From Bugula neritina (lineage: Eukaryota; Bryozoa; Gymnolaemata; Cheilostomatida; Bugulidae): a stretch of DNA of 64,000 bases. The notes under the pieces were generated by a model. That model saw only the letters and a list, made by a program, of their open reading frames with translations, was not told the origin of the DNA and searched no databases. The DNA is taken from NCBI GenBank assembly GCA_964035545.1, contig OZ037773.1:9878251-9942250 (forward strand), read 5' to 3'. Within the stretch, counting starts at the first letter, position 1; the number at the start of each line of letters is the position of its first letter. The translations under genes and the position numbers were made by a program. Positions 1 through 13,768 of this stretch are shown piece by piece.

Positions 1-31
1 AATAATATGTGACTAAATCATTTATTTTCAG

Positions 32-3000
32 AGTACAACTCATAATTCACCGCGCAGACTACCTCGTCAAGATTGCCAATGATCTCTCTTACAAGGATCA
101 GTACGACCTCAAATCTCTAAGTTCGCTAGTTATTGGGGGGTATCTATCTTCCCCCGAACTGAAACAGAAACTCGCAGCCTTCGCCCCTTACTCTATGGTT
201 AGATTATCAGACAAGGGCAGATAACTCTATTGCTAAATTCGATTTAACTATTTTTAAATTTTATTATTGAATTTTTTATTTTATTGTGTTTTAAATTAAG
301 TTTTAAATTTCTTACACATATTTTCATTAACTGGACAAAATACTTATGAAGATAAGATGCTTTTAGCATTTCAGTTTAGCCTTGACCCTTGTTTACAGGA
401 TGGCTATGGTGGTACAGAATTTTTAAACTCTATTGACCCTGCCCCGATTAGTTTGCTTCCTCCCGAGAAGATCAACACGGTCGGCAAGCCAGCAACCAAC
501 GTTGAGGTTGGCACTACACAATCATATATTCCGGAAACTTCAATAAAAGGAGATGCTAACTTTACAAGAGTTATGTTAACCTGCATAACTTTTATTTGCC
601 TAACTATAGCTCATATTTTTATAGTAAATCTGTTTTGTGTTTAGATGAAGATTGTAAATGAAAGCGGTGAGATTGTACCAGTGAACGAAAAGGGGGAGTT
701 GTATGTCAAAGGTTGGCCTCTGTTCATTGAATACAAGGATCAACCGGAGCTGACAGCTAAGGCTATGAGTGAAGATGGATGGTACAAGACTGGGTGTGTT
801 GTTACTGAATATTATCATTATTTTATTACAGCTATTAGAAATACGGATGCAGAAATTATAATTATATTAGATAACATTGTCAAAAGTTTTGTAGTAATTT
901 ACAAAACTCTAAGCACCAAACAACTTGTATTGAATGTTGACTTGCCTTATGAAAAAGTGTGTGGATTTTCGTACATGCATGGTTCTATTAGTTTCAAATT
1001 TAGAATTTTGTAAAACTTTATTTTTGCTCTAAAACAAGAAGCATTTAGTAATTATTTAGTTTTCAATACAAATTAAAAAAAGTCAAAATTATTTTCAGTA
1101 GTTGCGAAACATTTGTAAAATTTTATTTTAGAGTAATGACAATCTAGTTTTAGCTCTCAATATTTGTAAATGACAATTTATTAAACAGTTTAAGAAATAA
1201 AAAAATTACTTACACTGAAAAGCTTATTCGAAATTATTGTTTAATTATATTATTCTTCAAATTTTGTAGCCAACTTGCACAAAAATGGTCAAGAATCCTT
1301 TTAGCATCTGTAACATTTTGGCACACTACTCTTCTCTAGTCCTAAAATTTTGTGTGAAAAAATTTGCTGCAATATTTTTACTCAATAATAGAAAATTATT
1401 TTTGTAGAATAAATGTATGGTATTATTACTTGCAGAGACATGGTCTCAATGGACAAAGACGGATACCTGTATCACTTTGGGAGACTTTCAAATGCTGAAA
1501 GATGGAAAATCAACTCTAGAGTTGTCTACTCAATTAGCATGGAATCCGTTCTAATGACTCACCCTCATGTCAGATTCAGTATGGTAAACTGACGAATTAG
1601 TATATTCTGATGATATAATGGTTTTAAAACTATGAAGTCTTGAATGATCATTCATAGAGAAATCTAATTCTATGTATTAGATCAACTCACAATTACATGC
1701 ATAGCATAATTAATCTTGTTGAGGTTCCTTTAATTTGGAGAATAAAAATTAAAAAATTTTCTAAGCATTTTTATTTACACATATTTTTGACCTTATTAAT
1801 TTAAAGTGATCGCTAGAATTATTTTCCGACTTAGAAACTTACTTCTTAATCACTACGAAAAAAATCATTATTCAAGGTTATTTTTAAAGCGCAGGATTTA
1901 AAAATTTTTATGGTTTCTACAAATTTTTCGGACTTCAAATCCCAATATTATTTTCTGACAGGTTATCGGCACAGACAATGGAAAAGGTCATGACCTCAAC
2001 TATGTCATAGAGTAAGTTTTTCCTTCGGTATATAAACTAGATTTATCTAATTTTTAACATCAACACATTTCTATAAGTTTAACACTTCTGTAGCATTAAA
2101 GAAAATAAATATTTTTAGAGTGTCATTTTTCACATTTGTAACTATGGTAACTATGTTAGTTGAACTATGAGCTTGATCACAGTTTCTAACTAAAGTCAAG
2201 GTTATATCAAGCTACCCGTGATGCACTATTGTGATTACCTGTTGCTATGACAACTATTTTCAGGCCAGCTCCAGACTCGACCTTGACATTTGAGGAGATA
2301 AAAAAGTTTTCTGTTGAAAAGGTGACATTTTAAGCTATTAAATATAGAAAAGTTTGTGCGCGAAATTTTCGGCAGATTTAGTTACTTGAATGAAAATCAA
2401 TTAACAAAGTTTCTTTGTTGATTTTTTTTTAAATTAGTGTTGACAATTGGTGCCAAGCATAAACACTGTTGCATTTTAAAATTGTTTCACTGATTGATTT
2501 TATTTAGCAAGTTTTATATAATTTTATACATAAACTGTTAAACTTTAGCCCATATATTTACTTAATGTTTTGCAATTTGCTAACTGTAATCAGTTATGCT
2601 AAGTTTTAATCTCGTGTCAATTTCTCTGTAATAATGTCACATACACACTTTTATATTTTCTTGTAAAGTAATCAATTAATTTCTATGTTAATTTAGATGT
2701 ACAACTCCCAGGAATGGCCAACTAGAATATTCTTTTATTCGTATGATGACATGCCAAAAACAGCTGGATCACGCCCGAAGGTAGTCTTTCATTCTATGAG
2801 AAGGACTAATACTGGAGAATTATGTTGTGAATAAATCAGTTTATTTGTTTGATACAGACAAGGTTTTTAAATGAGAGAAGAAATAGCTTACCTTCAGTCT
2901 CAGAGTTGTTCACTATATCATTGAGTACTTGAGTATATACTTGCTTTAGTAGCATTTACATAACGCAGCTGTTTGTGGTGTTGCAGGTTCACCGAAAAGC

Positions 3001-3064
3001 AATGACTGAGATGATAGCTAAGAGAGTGCAAGCTGACCCCGCGGATGGTGCCACCAACTTGTGA
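32..3064 (+). CDS. Acyl-CoA synthetase / luciferase-like adenylating enzyme, 3' part (8 exons)
   Basis: Window opens inside this gene. Exons joined by GT/AG and phase: 32-197, 399-506, 645-793, 1436-1583, 1962-2011, 2264-2321, 2697-2780, 2987-3064 (stop TGA). The product belongs to the ANL adenylating superfamily (4-coumarate-CoA ligase, ACSF2, luciferase), which activates carboxylates with ATP before CoA transfer. Visible motifs: A5 GYGGTE at the start of exon 2; GKPATNVE; GELYVKG; A7 WYKTGD followed by KDGYLYHFGR. The N-terminal half with the P-loop-like TSGTTG motif lies upstream of the window. Oddities: the A8 hinge after GR reads LSNAERWKINSR in place of a (K/D)-E-x-I-x-x-G type sequence, the usual P-x-E-I-E is SISMES, and the A10 PKTxxGK lysine appears lost (PKTAGSRPK). 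No stop or frameshift occurs. The C terminus, TNL, is not a clear peroxisomal signal. Family call is firm; exact substrate is unknown. AATAAA follows at 3443-3448. Confidence 0.85.
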
Positions 3065-6000
3065 ATGTCTATTAATTTACTTTGTCTGTGACAAAATTGA
3101 ATTTATGCTATTTTCTGGTTTTAATATAATTATAAATTTAAATAATATTAGCGCATTTGATTTAATATTGACAAATAAGATATATTTAACTTTATTGATT
3201 TATGGTAGTTTATCATTTTGTTTCTAACTCATGCAATGTATATACACCAAAAATTGTTTATCTTTCAGGTTATTTTGACTTCTTTGACAGGAAATGTGAC
3301 GGGCTCATTTTTTGCATAATTTTATGATTTAGCTATATATTTATATAAATCATTCAGTGTGTAATTCATGCATTATGAAAAAATATATTATGTACTCTTT
3401 TAATTAAATGACACATCCAACATGTTGAACAAAAACATACCAAATAAACACATGCTGTAAATATTATGTAATCAAAGATTGTATATATGCTTATGCTTAA
3501 TATAATCTCACAAATGAGTAGAGTAAACGGGAGTTGCCAGTCTTTGAAAATTTCATTTTATAAAAGAAAAGACAACTCCTGTTGCAAAACTGCAACTATA
3601 TAAAGAGAAAACAACTCCTTACTGAAAAAATACAATAGATGCAATGTTATAATATATATATGACACTAAAATATAACCAGTGCATATATCCAAAAGACAT
3701 ATTAATATTTTTAGATGTTCATTTGACTCTCATGCTAAGTTATATAATATATAATGCTGCATAGAATACCCTCACATACATGCACATCAATCTATCTAAA
3801 TTGAAGTGAGTAATGTAGGTGTACATATAGTTATAGTGGCTGTGGTTTATAAATGATAAATATAAGACAAAAGAACAAAGGACTGCTCAAGCTGGCATTA
3901 AAACAAAAAGTTGTATGCCATGTTCAATAATGTTTACATTATTTGAATTTCAAAATACTATTTTCTTCAAATAACTTTGTTTAAGTTGATAAACAGCTAC
4001 CAGCATGCTAAATTTCATTATTGCTTTCTGTTTATTTATATAATTATTTATACATCCAGTCACTATAGGCTCCTGGTTTGTTTCCTTATTTCGGTGTTTA
4101 GCATCGTGTCAACCAGCACGTCTTTTCACCCAGCAGGTTATACTGTGCATGCTTTACCCCGTTGTGAAAGAATTTAGTAGTAGCAGGCTTCTACACCAGT
4201 TCACCAAACTTAAAGAACGTGAATACTTCGACGCAGACCAGACCATATCAAATCTTACTAGACCATATCAAACCAGACTAGTCCATATCAAACCAGACCA
4301 GACCATATCAAACCAGACCAGACCACATGCATCAAATCAGACCAGACCATATCAAACCTTACTAGACCATAGTATACCAGACCAGACCATATCAAACCTT
4401 ACTAGATCATAGTATACCAGACCAGACCATATCAAACCTTACTAGACCATATCAAACCAGACTAGTCCATATCAAACCAGACCAGACCATATCAAACCAG
4501 ACCAGACCACATGCATCAAATCAGACCAGACCATATCAAACCTTACTAGATCATAGTATACCAGACCAGACCATATCAAACCAGACTAGACCATAGTAGA
4601 CGAGACCATACCAGACCAGAAAGATCATAATAGTCTAGACTATGTTAGACTAACCCAGGCCCTATTACTAGACCATGGGGAAAATATATTATAGATTTCG
4701 TGGATGGTTGCTCCTGCATTCAATTATGAAAATATAAGATAGAACAATTTTTTATTGCATTAGAATCTATAACCTTTAGTGATAGTGCGTCTTTTTCTTA
4801 TTAGTGTGAATCTACACAGAGGAACACGGTAAAGAATTAGTGAAAGGAGACCTTATATCTTGTTTCCTTGCTTGTTTCTTTGTTTGTTGATTTTATTATC
4901 ATGGTATTTAGCAAAACAGTATAAATGCAAGGGAAGTAATGCATGATGCAACCCAATGCACTATATATATAGTCATGCACAGGCAGACACAAACTGATGA
5001 CTCTCTGTCAAATAGATATACAATCCACAACGCCTACTTTAACAGGCTAGCCTTAGCATTTTCCTAAATTTAAAAGAGCCAGTTATTGATTGTGGAAAGA
5101 TTGGCAGTTCATTCCACAGAGCCCAAATTTCTCCTTTGACTTAAGATCATTTATTAAAGTTAAAGAAGTTGTCAATGCACCAAAAGCTACTTCCTGTTCA
5201 GCTAAGCACTCGATCAGACTCTACAAACTCATTCTTTCCAAAAATCCCCCATTGCCTCATTGAAAACCAACTAAATCATACAAAATCATTTTCAACTTCA
5301 TTTATATTGCAACACCAATATGAAACACAATATGCACCACTATAGTTCCTATATTATGTCATACAAGGAATTCTTTTTAGGAATGAAGATAGTTTGCCCT
5401 TCTAGTGTTACAACAGCATGAATAAAATAAAGCTCAATGAATTATCTCAACTTATTTAAGTTAAGCACACAGGTGCAATCTTTTCAGAATACAAATAAAA
5501 TACTCATCTCCATTCATATACTGAAATGATGATTGCATCTCAAAAGAGATTGGTTTGAGCTGCTACAATAGTTTTACTTCCTCTACGCCTTGTTTAATAT
5601 TTGATGAAATGCAAATTTACACAATGCAGCATTAGTAGCTCTGCTACTACTTATAAAAGTTTGATGAATTGAACTATCAGTGTGGGATGTGACTGAGTTA
5701 TTGTACTGAGTTGGGGCAGGGATTGTGGAGCACTGAATAAGAGTAGTGTCACTTCTTCAACTATAACATCTCATATACACTGTAAGTATGTGTTTAACCA
5801 AGTAAACTGTTTGTATAATAATGTTTTCAGTAAGTCTTTGTTTAATATAGACTATACAATTTTACTGGATGTGCTAACGATGTGCAGCTATGGTGTCCAA
5901 GTTTTATATCTTTCTGCTTTTGTTTTGCAACCAACTTATTCCCTGAAGAAAACATCATCTTTGAATAAACAGGATAAAATATTAGATTCTAAAGCCATAA

Positions 6001-8920
6001 ACTCTGCTCACGTTTTCAAATAAACTCAAAATATTATTATTTTTCCAGTAAAACAGGAACTACATGCATAATACAAATCAATTGTAGCTTTTTTACTGAT
6101 TCTAATCAACCATTATACCCAGTGGATTGCAGAACAACATGTGAGGGTTACAAGTTGAGACGTGTTTTAATACAAAGTTGTTTGACATCCATTCACACGT
6201 CAGTGTAACCAGAGAATTGTCAGTGTAACTCAATACACTCTACTCACAGCTTCATCCTGTGCATTCAATAGCAGAACTTAATATGAGAGCATATCATGCA
6301 ATAGATAGCACGTATTGATTTACCCATTTGGATAAACTTATCACACAGCAAAACAAACTTTATTTGTAGCGCTAAGAGCTACTTGTGTTCAAACAGGAAA
6401 GTGACAGCTAAGTTATACAAGTCTGGTTATAGATTATCTGGAAAAGGTTGAGTTTAAATTGGAGAATATTATATAAGGCTTCCAGGTAAGTGCATTGTGT
6501 TGAGTTGAAGATTAACATCAAATGCTCGATATGATTGATTTATGGTAAAAGAATTACATAAGGTTATAAAATGTTTCCGGTTAGAATTGTATTTGAAAAG
6601 CGGGTGAGATTGAAGTAATATTGGTAATATTTGTTGTAATACTATTCATAACAAATACAGACATGAAATACTTAGTATAGGTTCCTAGCAAAATCAGTGT
6701 TGATGTTTTTGCAGATTCAGATTTTGCACTATCGATCTTTTAGCTGCAAGCAGAAATTTTGACTTGCTTATATATACTGCCTCAAGCTTCTGAAAAATAC
6801 ATAGGAAAGTTGACACATGTTCATTTCAAATACATATATTTATGTATATGAAGATAAACAAGTGAAGGGATGCGTGTAAACTTGAGCAAATACATAAATC
6901 TTCATGTCAATACTCGTTCTTTGTTATATACCTAATAATTTATTCACTGTCAACCCTATAGCTTTCAAAATGTAGTGAAAAGTGCACCATCTTCTTTTTC
7001 ATTCGCAAATTTGCCAAGCTGTAAGAAAATTATTCATTATAGATTTAAAGATTTTTACATAAAGTTTTAAAGGCAGAATTTGTATATTACATTTTAAAGA
7101 CGGATTAATTATATAAGAGATAATTACTATGAAAACATTTATACTGCTACCAAAGTCTAGTACTCTCTTATTTATAGTGAATAATCGCCTCTTCAATTAG
7201 ACTAAGAATTGCTGTTATATATACTACAACACGGCTTATTGTTACTAAAAGCAGACAACATAATGTAGAAGTGTAGACGTGTGTATTATAACAGCAGGCT
7301 ATTTTAGGGCCTCATAAAGTAATAAAATAAGATTTCATCTAGCTACCAGCTCTTATTAAAAAATAAGGTGATTGTTTCATGTCAATTGAGAAGTTATGAA
7401 ATAAGCAGAATTCATAATATAACATAAAACACAGTCAAGATCTCTTTAAAGTATAGTAAGCAGTTTGCAACGGATTTAACTGCTGCTTTTATAGTCAGCT
7501 TTAAAGTTTTTCTAAACTTTAATTAAACTGCTTTAAATAATGGAATCAAAGTCATTGCTAATTTTAATTACATATTAAACCTCTCAAGAGATATGAACTT
7601 TTTTAGGTTTAATTTATTATATTGGCATAGGATGTAAGCGTTAGTTATTCAGAGGTGAGTTTATATGTGGAATATACAGGTATGGCTTCTTCTTTGGTCT
7701 AGTTTTGATGTAAAGGTAGTTAATTACTGATTGGTAGTTTAATTGGAAATCAATAACATACTTTAATGTTTCAGACAATCATACGTCTATTTTTAGTGAA
7801 ATTAACATCTGTTATAGGTATAAAATATTGCCGTACTAGTTATTCGTTAGCCTGGATTGCTCCAGTAGAGTAGTGAGTAGAAAATATTATTTTTTAATTT
7901 AATTATTACTTTAAATATACAGACATACGTGTATATTTTGAGTGCTTAGAAATGTTGTGTAACAATTGTTAAAGCTCAGCAATGCTATAACTGATTTACA
8001 TATTTTGATCAGAAAATGCTAAATTTTATTGAAATCCTTTTTGAAATTTCACAACATAGTTTTTCAACTTGAAATTTAATATTTCTGCAAGCATAAATTA
8101 GTCGGAAGAACTGTGCAAATGTTTATGATAATTTTTTTTATTTTTTAGTCTACAATACTATATACAGTTAATTTCAGCAAATATATAATTATTATTTATA
8201 TTTTTAAAATAAAATATAAAGCAGCTTTGTTTTCTACAATTAATTTGATTGATTGTTTCATAGACACATGACTAAATATGATATTTATAGACGAAGCATC
8301 ATTAAATATATTGATGCAATATACAGTGTATTCTAAAATATAAAGCTCCCTGCTAGAGTAATTATAAGTCTGGACTAATTACTTTGCATTAAAATAAAAA
8401 ATGCTCTATGCATACAGCTTTAGCAAATTTTTGTGTAATTTCGTTCAAAAGAGTTATTCATATTATATTAAAAATTGGACTATTTAAATTAAGATTCATC
8501 AAATAAAATGTTTAATGCATTTATCAAAAAAATATGTAAGCTGTATTTTGAATTAATGTAAATAGCTATATGCATGCCTACCAATGAAAAGCTATCAATT
8601 TATGATTTTATATTTCTCTAAATCTAAATAGTTTGTCGAAATTGTTTTTGTTGTAATTGTGCATTTCATATTTTGATCAAATGTTTTTAGTTTTGTCAAA
8701 ACTTTTATATAAGTAAATTTGGATAAATCAAGTTGTAAGCATTAAGGTAGATGATTTCTGCGCTAATTTTAGGTTACATTGCTATTGACCTTAGCAGCAG
8801 TTGCAACTTTTCAATAAACACGCTAATGTTACTTAAAAGCAAATTCCAACATTTTTACTGTGCATATTGACATGAATCAAAGCTATTTCCACATTAATTT
8901 AATTGTCTTCTTTATTTTTA
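3065..8920. other. Gene-poor AT-rich intergenic region
   Basis: After the synthetase stop comes a candidate AATAAA at 3443-3448, the minisatellite at about 4229-4625, then about 4.3 kb with no ORF that has codon structure, splice context or recognisable protein motifs. The short open frames near 5790-6023 and 6999-7196 are low-complexity AT translations. It may hold 5' untranslated exons or promoter elements of the receptor at 8962, but none can be fixed from sequence alone. Confidence 0.6.
4229..4625. repeat. Higher-order minisatellite with about 184-bp superunit
   Basis: The array is built from short units of the type ACCAGACCATATCAAACC with A/T variants. A longer pattern (variants containing GACTAGTCC, then CACATGCATCAAATC, then CTTACTAGA) occurs twice in the same order. 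The two ACTAGTCC landmarks, at about 4277 and 4461, are 184 bp apart. This is a block duplication on top of the basic repeat. An open frame runs through part of it on the + strand but encodes only the repeat. Confidence 0.85.
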
Positions 8921-8961
8921 GTACATCAAGTAGAAGTGAGTGGCTGAGAACTGCTTCTAAG

Positions 8962-9960
8962 ATGGCTTTAGAGATAGAGTCTGGCACATCATTGTTTGAC
9001 TACAGCACCACCACATCATTGTTTGACTACGATAAGCTGTATGAAACTGAAGATCTGTTATACCAAACCGTAGGCACAATCACCTTATTCATCGGTACGG
9101 TAGGGCACATCCTTTCCATCATCACAGTAATGTTGACCAAGCCAATGAGAACCCAGTCTACGTCTATTTACATCGTCGCCATGTCATTGGCCGGCTTAGC
9201 AACTCTGTATACCGGTCTTCTGCGATCCGTCATTCTGGTATTCAGCAACTGGGAGATTGAGATTCGCTCAATGTCGCAAGTTTCCTGTAAACTTCATACT
9301 ATGGTAACATACCTATCTCTCCAGTACTTTGCCTGGATCCAGGCCACCATTGCAGTTGATAGGTTCATCGCGGTCTGGTTCCCTATCAAATACAAGACAA
9401 CGTGTAGCTGGAAACTCGGTCTACTGGTGGTTGTGATAGAGCTAGTCGCAGCTACTGCACTAAACAGCCTTGTGTATGTTGGTAAGGGCATAACAGACTC
9501 AGGGCATTGTGGGGAGCTGAAAGAAAAGCTGATTGCAGATTATTTCTACGTGGATCTTTTCAGTTTTTCTCTTGTGCCAGCAATAATTATTATAATATGT
9601 AACAGTTTACTGCTCTACAGACTTTCAAGGACAACTAAGGTCGCGGGATCCAAGGACAAGCGGCTACGTGCTCTGACGGTTATGTTGACAGTAGTTAATG
9701 TTGAGTTTGTTGTGACCACTCTGCCTGTCTCCATTTACTATTTAGTCCATCAGAATTTCGACAGCGTGAAAAATAATGACAGGGTCACGATTGTAGGGGC
9801 TGCCTGTTTCCTCTTGTTGCAGTATTTTGGAACTGCCGTTACATTTTTCCTTTACTGCCTTACTGGTACTCAGTTTAGAGAAAGTCTGAAGCAGGTTTTC
9901 AGTGTATGCGTCCCTTCAGGTCAGCTTAGTCGCTTTGGTACTGAGTCTACAGTTATGTAG
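8962..9960 (+). CDS. Rhodopsin-class GPCR, peptide-receptor type, paralogue 1
   Basis: Single coding exon of 332 residues. I chose the ATG at 8962 (AAGATGG context) because a pyrimidine-rich acceptor TTTTTAG ends at about 8920, so the in-frame ATG at 8860 probably lies in an intron. Seven hydrophobic segments are visible. TM1 contains GTVGHILS where most receptors have GN. The TM3 disulfide cysteine is in VSCKLHT, followed by IQATIAVDRF, the DRY position as DRF. The ECL2 cysteine is in GHCGEL. TM6 has TTLPVS in place of CWxP. TM7/helix 8 reads FFLYCLTGTQFR in place of NPxxY. The N terminus repeats TSLFDY twice and has acidic-flanked tyrosines that could be sulphated. The style matches lophotrochozoan FMRFamide-receptor-like expansions (inference); ligand unknown. 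Neighbour at 14147 is a clear paralogue. AATAAA at 10121-10126. Confidence 0.9.
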   Translation: MALEIESGTSLFDYSTTTSLFDYDKLYETEDLLYQTVGTITLFIGTVGHILSIITVMLTKPMRTQSTSIYIVAMSLAGLATLYTGLLRSVILVFSNWEIEIRSMSQVSCKLHTMVTYLSLQYFAWIQATIAVDRFIAVWFPIKYKTTCSWKLGLLVVVIELVAATALNSLVYVGKGITDSGHCGELKEKLIADYFYVDLFSFSLVPAIIIIICNSLLLYRLSRTTKVAGSKDKRLRALTVMLTVVNVEFVVTTLPVSIYYLVHQNFDSVKNNDRVTIVGAACFLLLQYFGTAVTFFLYCLTGTQFRESLKQVFSVCVPSGQLSRFGTESTVM

Positions 9961-10120
9961 GTCAAAGTTCTGATATAAACTCGCAACAGCAATCTCGTTT
10001 ATTGTAATTACTTATAGTGTTAGACAAAGAGATGGGTTTCACTTGCATATTTACTACATGTACATATGTATGTGTATGTCTAAATATCTTGTGTTTATAA
10101 ACAAAATTTGTAGTACATAT

Positions 10121-10126
10121 AATAAA
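10121..10126 (+). promoter_or_regulatory. Probable polyadenylation signal of GPCR 1
   Basis: AATAAA about 160 nt after the stop codon, with T-rich sequence further downstream. Confidence 0.5.
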
Positions 10127-11183
10127 TCAAACTGAATCAGTATGAGATATAGTATAGAATTTGCTGTTTTGTAGCTATAAAAAGTTTTAAGATGCAGGGA
10201 ATTTATTTCAACTACCATCACATTACTTGAATATAATAATCACTGAATTATTAAATAATTTGTTTTATATTTTCAAAAGCTTTTATCAAAGTATTTTTTA
10301 CTGTCTTTTCTTTTTATTTGTACGTGTAACCACTTCTTATAGAGAGATATTTTATTTTTGTTGTTTCTTTGTTCTTTGATATTTTGTTACATATTTTCAA
10401 AATAAAATTATAATCATCTCACTGCTCAAATGTTCATTCAAGCATTCAGCCACACTTTTATAACCTGTATTGTTTATATAGTGTGTTAGGCTAGACTGCA
10501 CAAATTCCACATATTTACTATCAGTTTGTTGCTTGAATTAGCAGTTTATAACATAGCAGAAAATTTGCTACTATTAGTTTCATTATCATTTATTTAAAAG
10601 CATAATTCACGTAAGTCATCAATATGAGAATAATCATTACAAAGCAAAACTTCAAAATAAAATAGTTTTTTAAACTCAAATAAAAAATCAAAAAAATCAC
10701 TTATTCCCTTTGGTTTAATTCCTTTTGAACTTTTCACCAAAATATTCCTCAAATATATAAACTAACAAAATAAATTCGATTGCAATAAACATTCACCTTT
10801 AAATCATAACCAATAGCGCTGTTTTATTTTTGGTATATATTGATTAAAGCTGCTGTTTTAAATTGGTTTTGAAGTGTCATGCTAGTTTAGGCATGTCCCT
10901 GAATCACAAGGGAGTAAAATACTTTCATATATTCAAAATAACAAAACTCTTGAGCACTTAATGTGGATGAATTACTTGTATTGATTTTTAAACTACATAG
11001 CCTACTCAGAAAGATCTGTTTATGAGCGATAAAGTAAACATATCCTTATAAACTTTTGGTTGCATGTAACTTCAAAATATTTTCATGACACTCGGGAATT
11101 CATATCATAGCTCTAATTATTTACAAAATATTAGTTTGTTGAAAACAGTGAAGAGAAAATATTACTAATTGGGTTAGAACAAC

Positions 11184-11510
<327 letters not shown>

Positions 11511-13740
11511 ACGACCTGATGATCGTAGCTCGCACTACGTGAAACAATATTGTAGTCAATAGAATGAAGATCTAAGTTTATTTTTATATCCAAAATTGTA
11601 TTAGTACCAAATATATATATATATATATATATATATTCATTTTCAAGCTCTTGAGTGGTTTAATCTGAATATAAAACAAAGTCATTGACTCTCTACTTGT
11701 AGTTATAGTATGTAAGCTAATACCCCTATATTATTATTTAGGAAGGCTACATCTTGTTTGTGCAAGCAATCAGATAATCAACTTTTCAAAAGGTGTACAA
11801 AATTTTTAACCAGCTGGGGATATTTCACTTATCTTTTCTTATTAATTTTAAAATTTCATCCAAGATTCTAAATATAGTCTAACAGCTATTTGCACTTTAC
11901 AACTGCATTAGTGCATTACAAGTGCATCTGTTAATTTAAATCAGTAAATGCACCTTGGAATAGCTATATTCCCAGCTGTGAACTTTTCTACTTGGGATCA
12001 TTCAACCACTGCTGTTTACACCACTGTCTGACATGTGCCCTGAATATAATATTTAGACACAGGATGTGCTAAAATTAAGTTATAGTGCAATATAGGGGTG
12101 AGTTTTCGTAATTAAATCAGTTCATTATAACACGGACAGTATTTAGATACCATCTCATTACGCTATGACCTGGCAATTCAACACTGTATGATCTCTCATC
12201 GTTTCATATTAAGTAAGTTATAATCAGTTAACTCACAGACTTGGTAAGTTGAATTGTATTCATCAATATATGTATAGTTATATAAGTTTTTTTTTTAAAT
12301 AGTGTTTACATATATACTGACATTTCATTAAATCATTAGCTGAAATCTCTCCTGCCAGGCTTAAAACCTCATTCATCAAGATATTGGGACCGCATAGTGT
12401 GTTCATATATGCTTTTTTCTAGTATTCATGGGATGCAGTATATTAATCAAAAACAACTAAAATTAAAGAGGCATTCCTGTGTGTTTGAAGAGGTTTTCCT
12501 ACCTTTTCCGTCTCCATATTTTTTGTATAGTATAACTGTCAGCACAATATATAAAATTCTAAACCTCCCATTTTACACGTAGTACAGTGCTTTTTGTTTT
12601 ATCAGGAATGACCTTTTATAGCTCAAAAAATTAGCAAGTTTAGTTTAAATTATTATAATAATGCCAAAAAGTTATAAATATTTCATGATTGTAGGGACAA
12701 CTTCCAATATAGACTTTCTCATGTAAGAAGAATTGACATAAACTATGAACATAGTAGTTTACCTTAAAGCTCTTATATAGTGAGCACTTTAGCTATTGTA
12801 ATGGTCCACTTGCATCTATATCTTTGAACATTTTCTATAATACAATCAACCCGTTTACATGCATCTATATATTAGATGTGAATGCTGTATGATGATATCT
12901 CATTGTGTTTGCATACTCTACCATCTTTTTGTTTACAACAAGTTCATTATATAAGCACTGTGTAAAACATTTCTTAAGCTTGTTTTTCACCTATAATTAT
13001 AATTACCTAAGAACTTTTGCGTTTTTGGTAATTAGATTTATCTTTCCTTTAATTTATTATACCAATATTTATTTATAAAATTGTAGACTCCAATTGACTT
13101 ACACTGTATAAACTTTATTTGATAAGAAGATAAAATTTGGTGTGTACAAAAATATAATAATATATTATGATATGATAATATAATATTAATAATTACTTGT
13201 CATCACTTTTCATGATTTTTCAATAATATTAAAATGCAATACAGTATAATAGGGGAATTGCGGAAAACTACCATATATTTTGTAACCCATTTGTACAGCA
13301 TACCATGCCTAAGTGTAATAATTACAATATTTTAGTTAGTTTATATTGTTACTAAAGCACTATATATGCAACTTTAAACTACACCACGTGAAATTTATGT
13401 ATTATATATGACTATTGAAAAGCTATCTGTAGTACATATGGTGGCTTATCTATGCTTCAAGTAGCATACGGCATGCACTGTATTGTATTTTACACTCCAA
13501 ACCTTCCTATCAGCACTTGAATTAACACCCTCATTGAGTTATGTTTAAACATGCCATGCAATTAAAATGCATTTCAACTCAACTCGCCAGAGTTATCAAT
13601 GTTCAGTTATAAATTACCATTTTACTATATAACACCTGCACTTGTGCTTAAACACGTCCTGGATAAAACAACTATTATGTTTATATATACGATTTTGGTT
13701 TTAGCGATACAAGCTACGAAGAGTAATTAGTGTTTTATTG

Positions 13741-13768
13741 TTTACAGCTAAGTTAAATAGGAAAAATG
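13741..13768 (+). other. Candidate 5' leader exon end of GPCR 2 with ATG at the donor
   Basis: Sequence AAAAATG|GTAGGT places an ATG (13766-13768) directly before a good donor. The next acceptor (TTTTAG ending 14104) is followed by a frame that is open and in phase with this ATG. If used, it adds 14 residues in front of the downstream methionine at 14147. Inferred only from splice signals and phase. Confidence 0.35.

Noticed and set aside
5790-6023. 77-codon + strand frame
   Set aside because: No homology, no splice or start context, composition equal to flanking AT-rich DNA.
6465-6490. TATA-like sequence followed by CAGGTAAGT as promoter plus leader exon
   Set aside because: The donor is only about 12 bp after the TATA-like motif, leaving no room for a start site.
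8860-8961. Upstream in-frame ATG extending GPCR 1 by 34 residues
   Set aside because: A good splice acceptor lies between it and the exon body, and the extension is AT-rich intron-like sequence.
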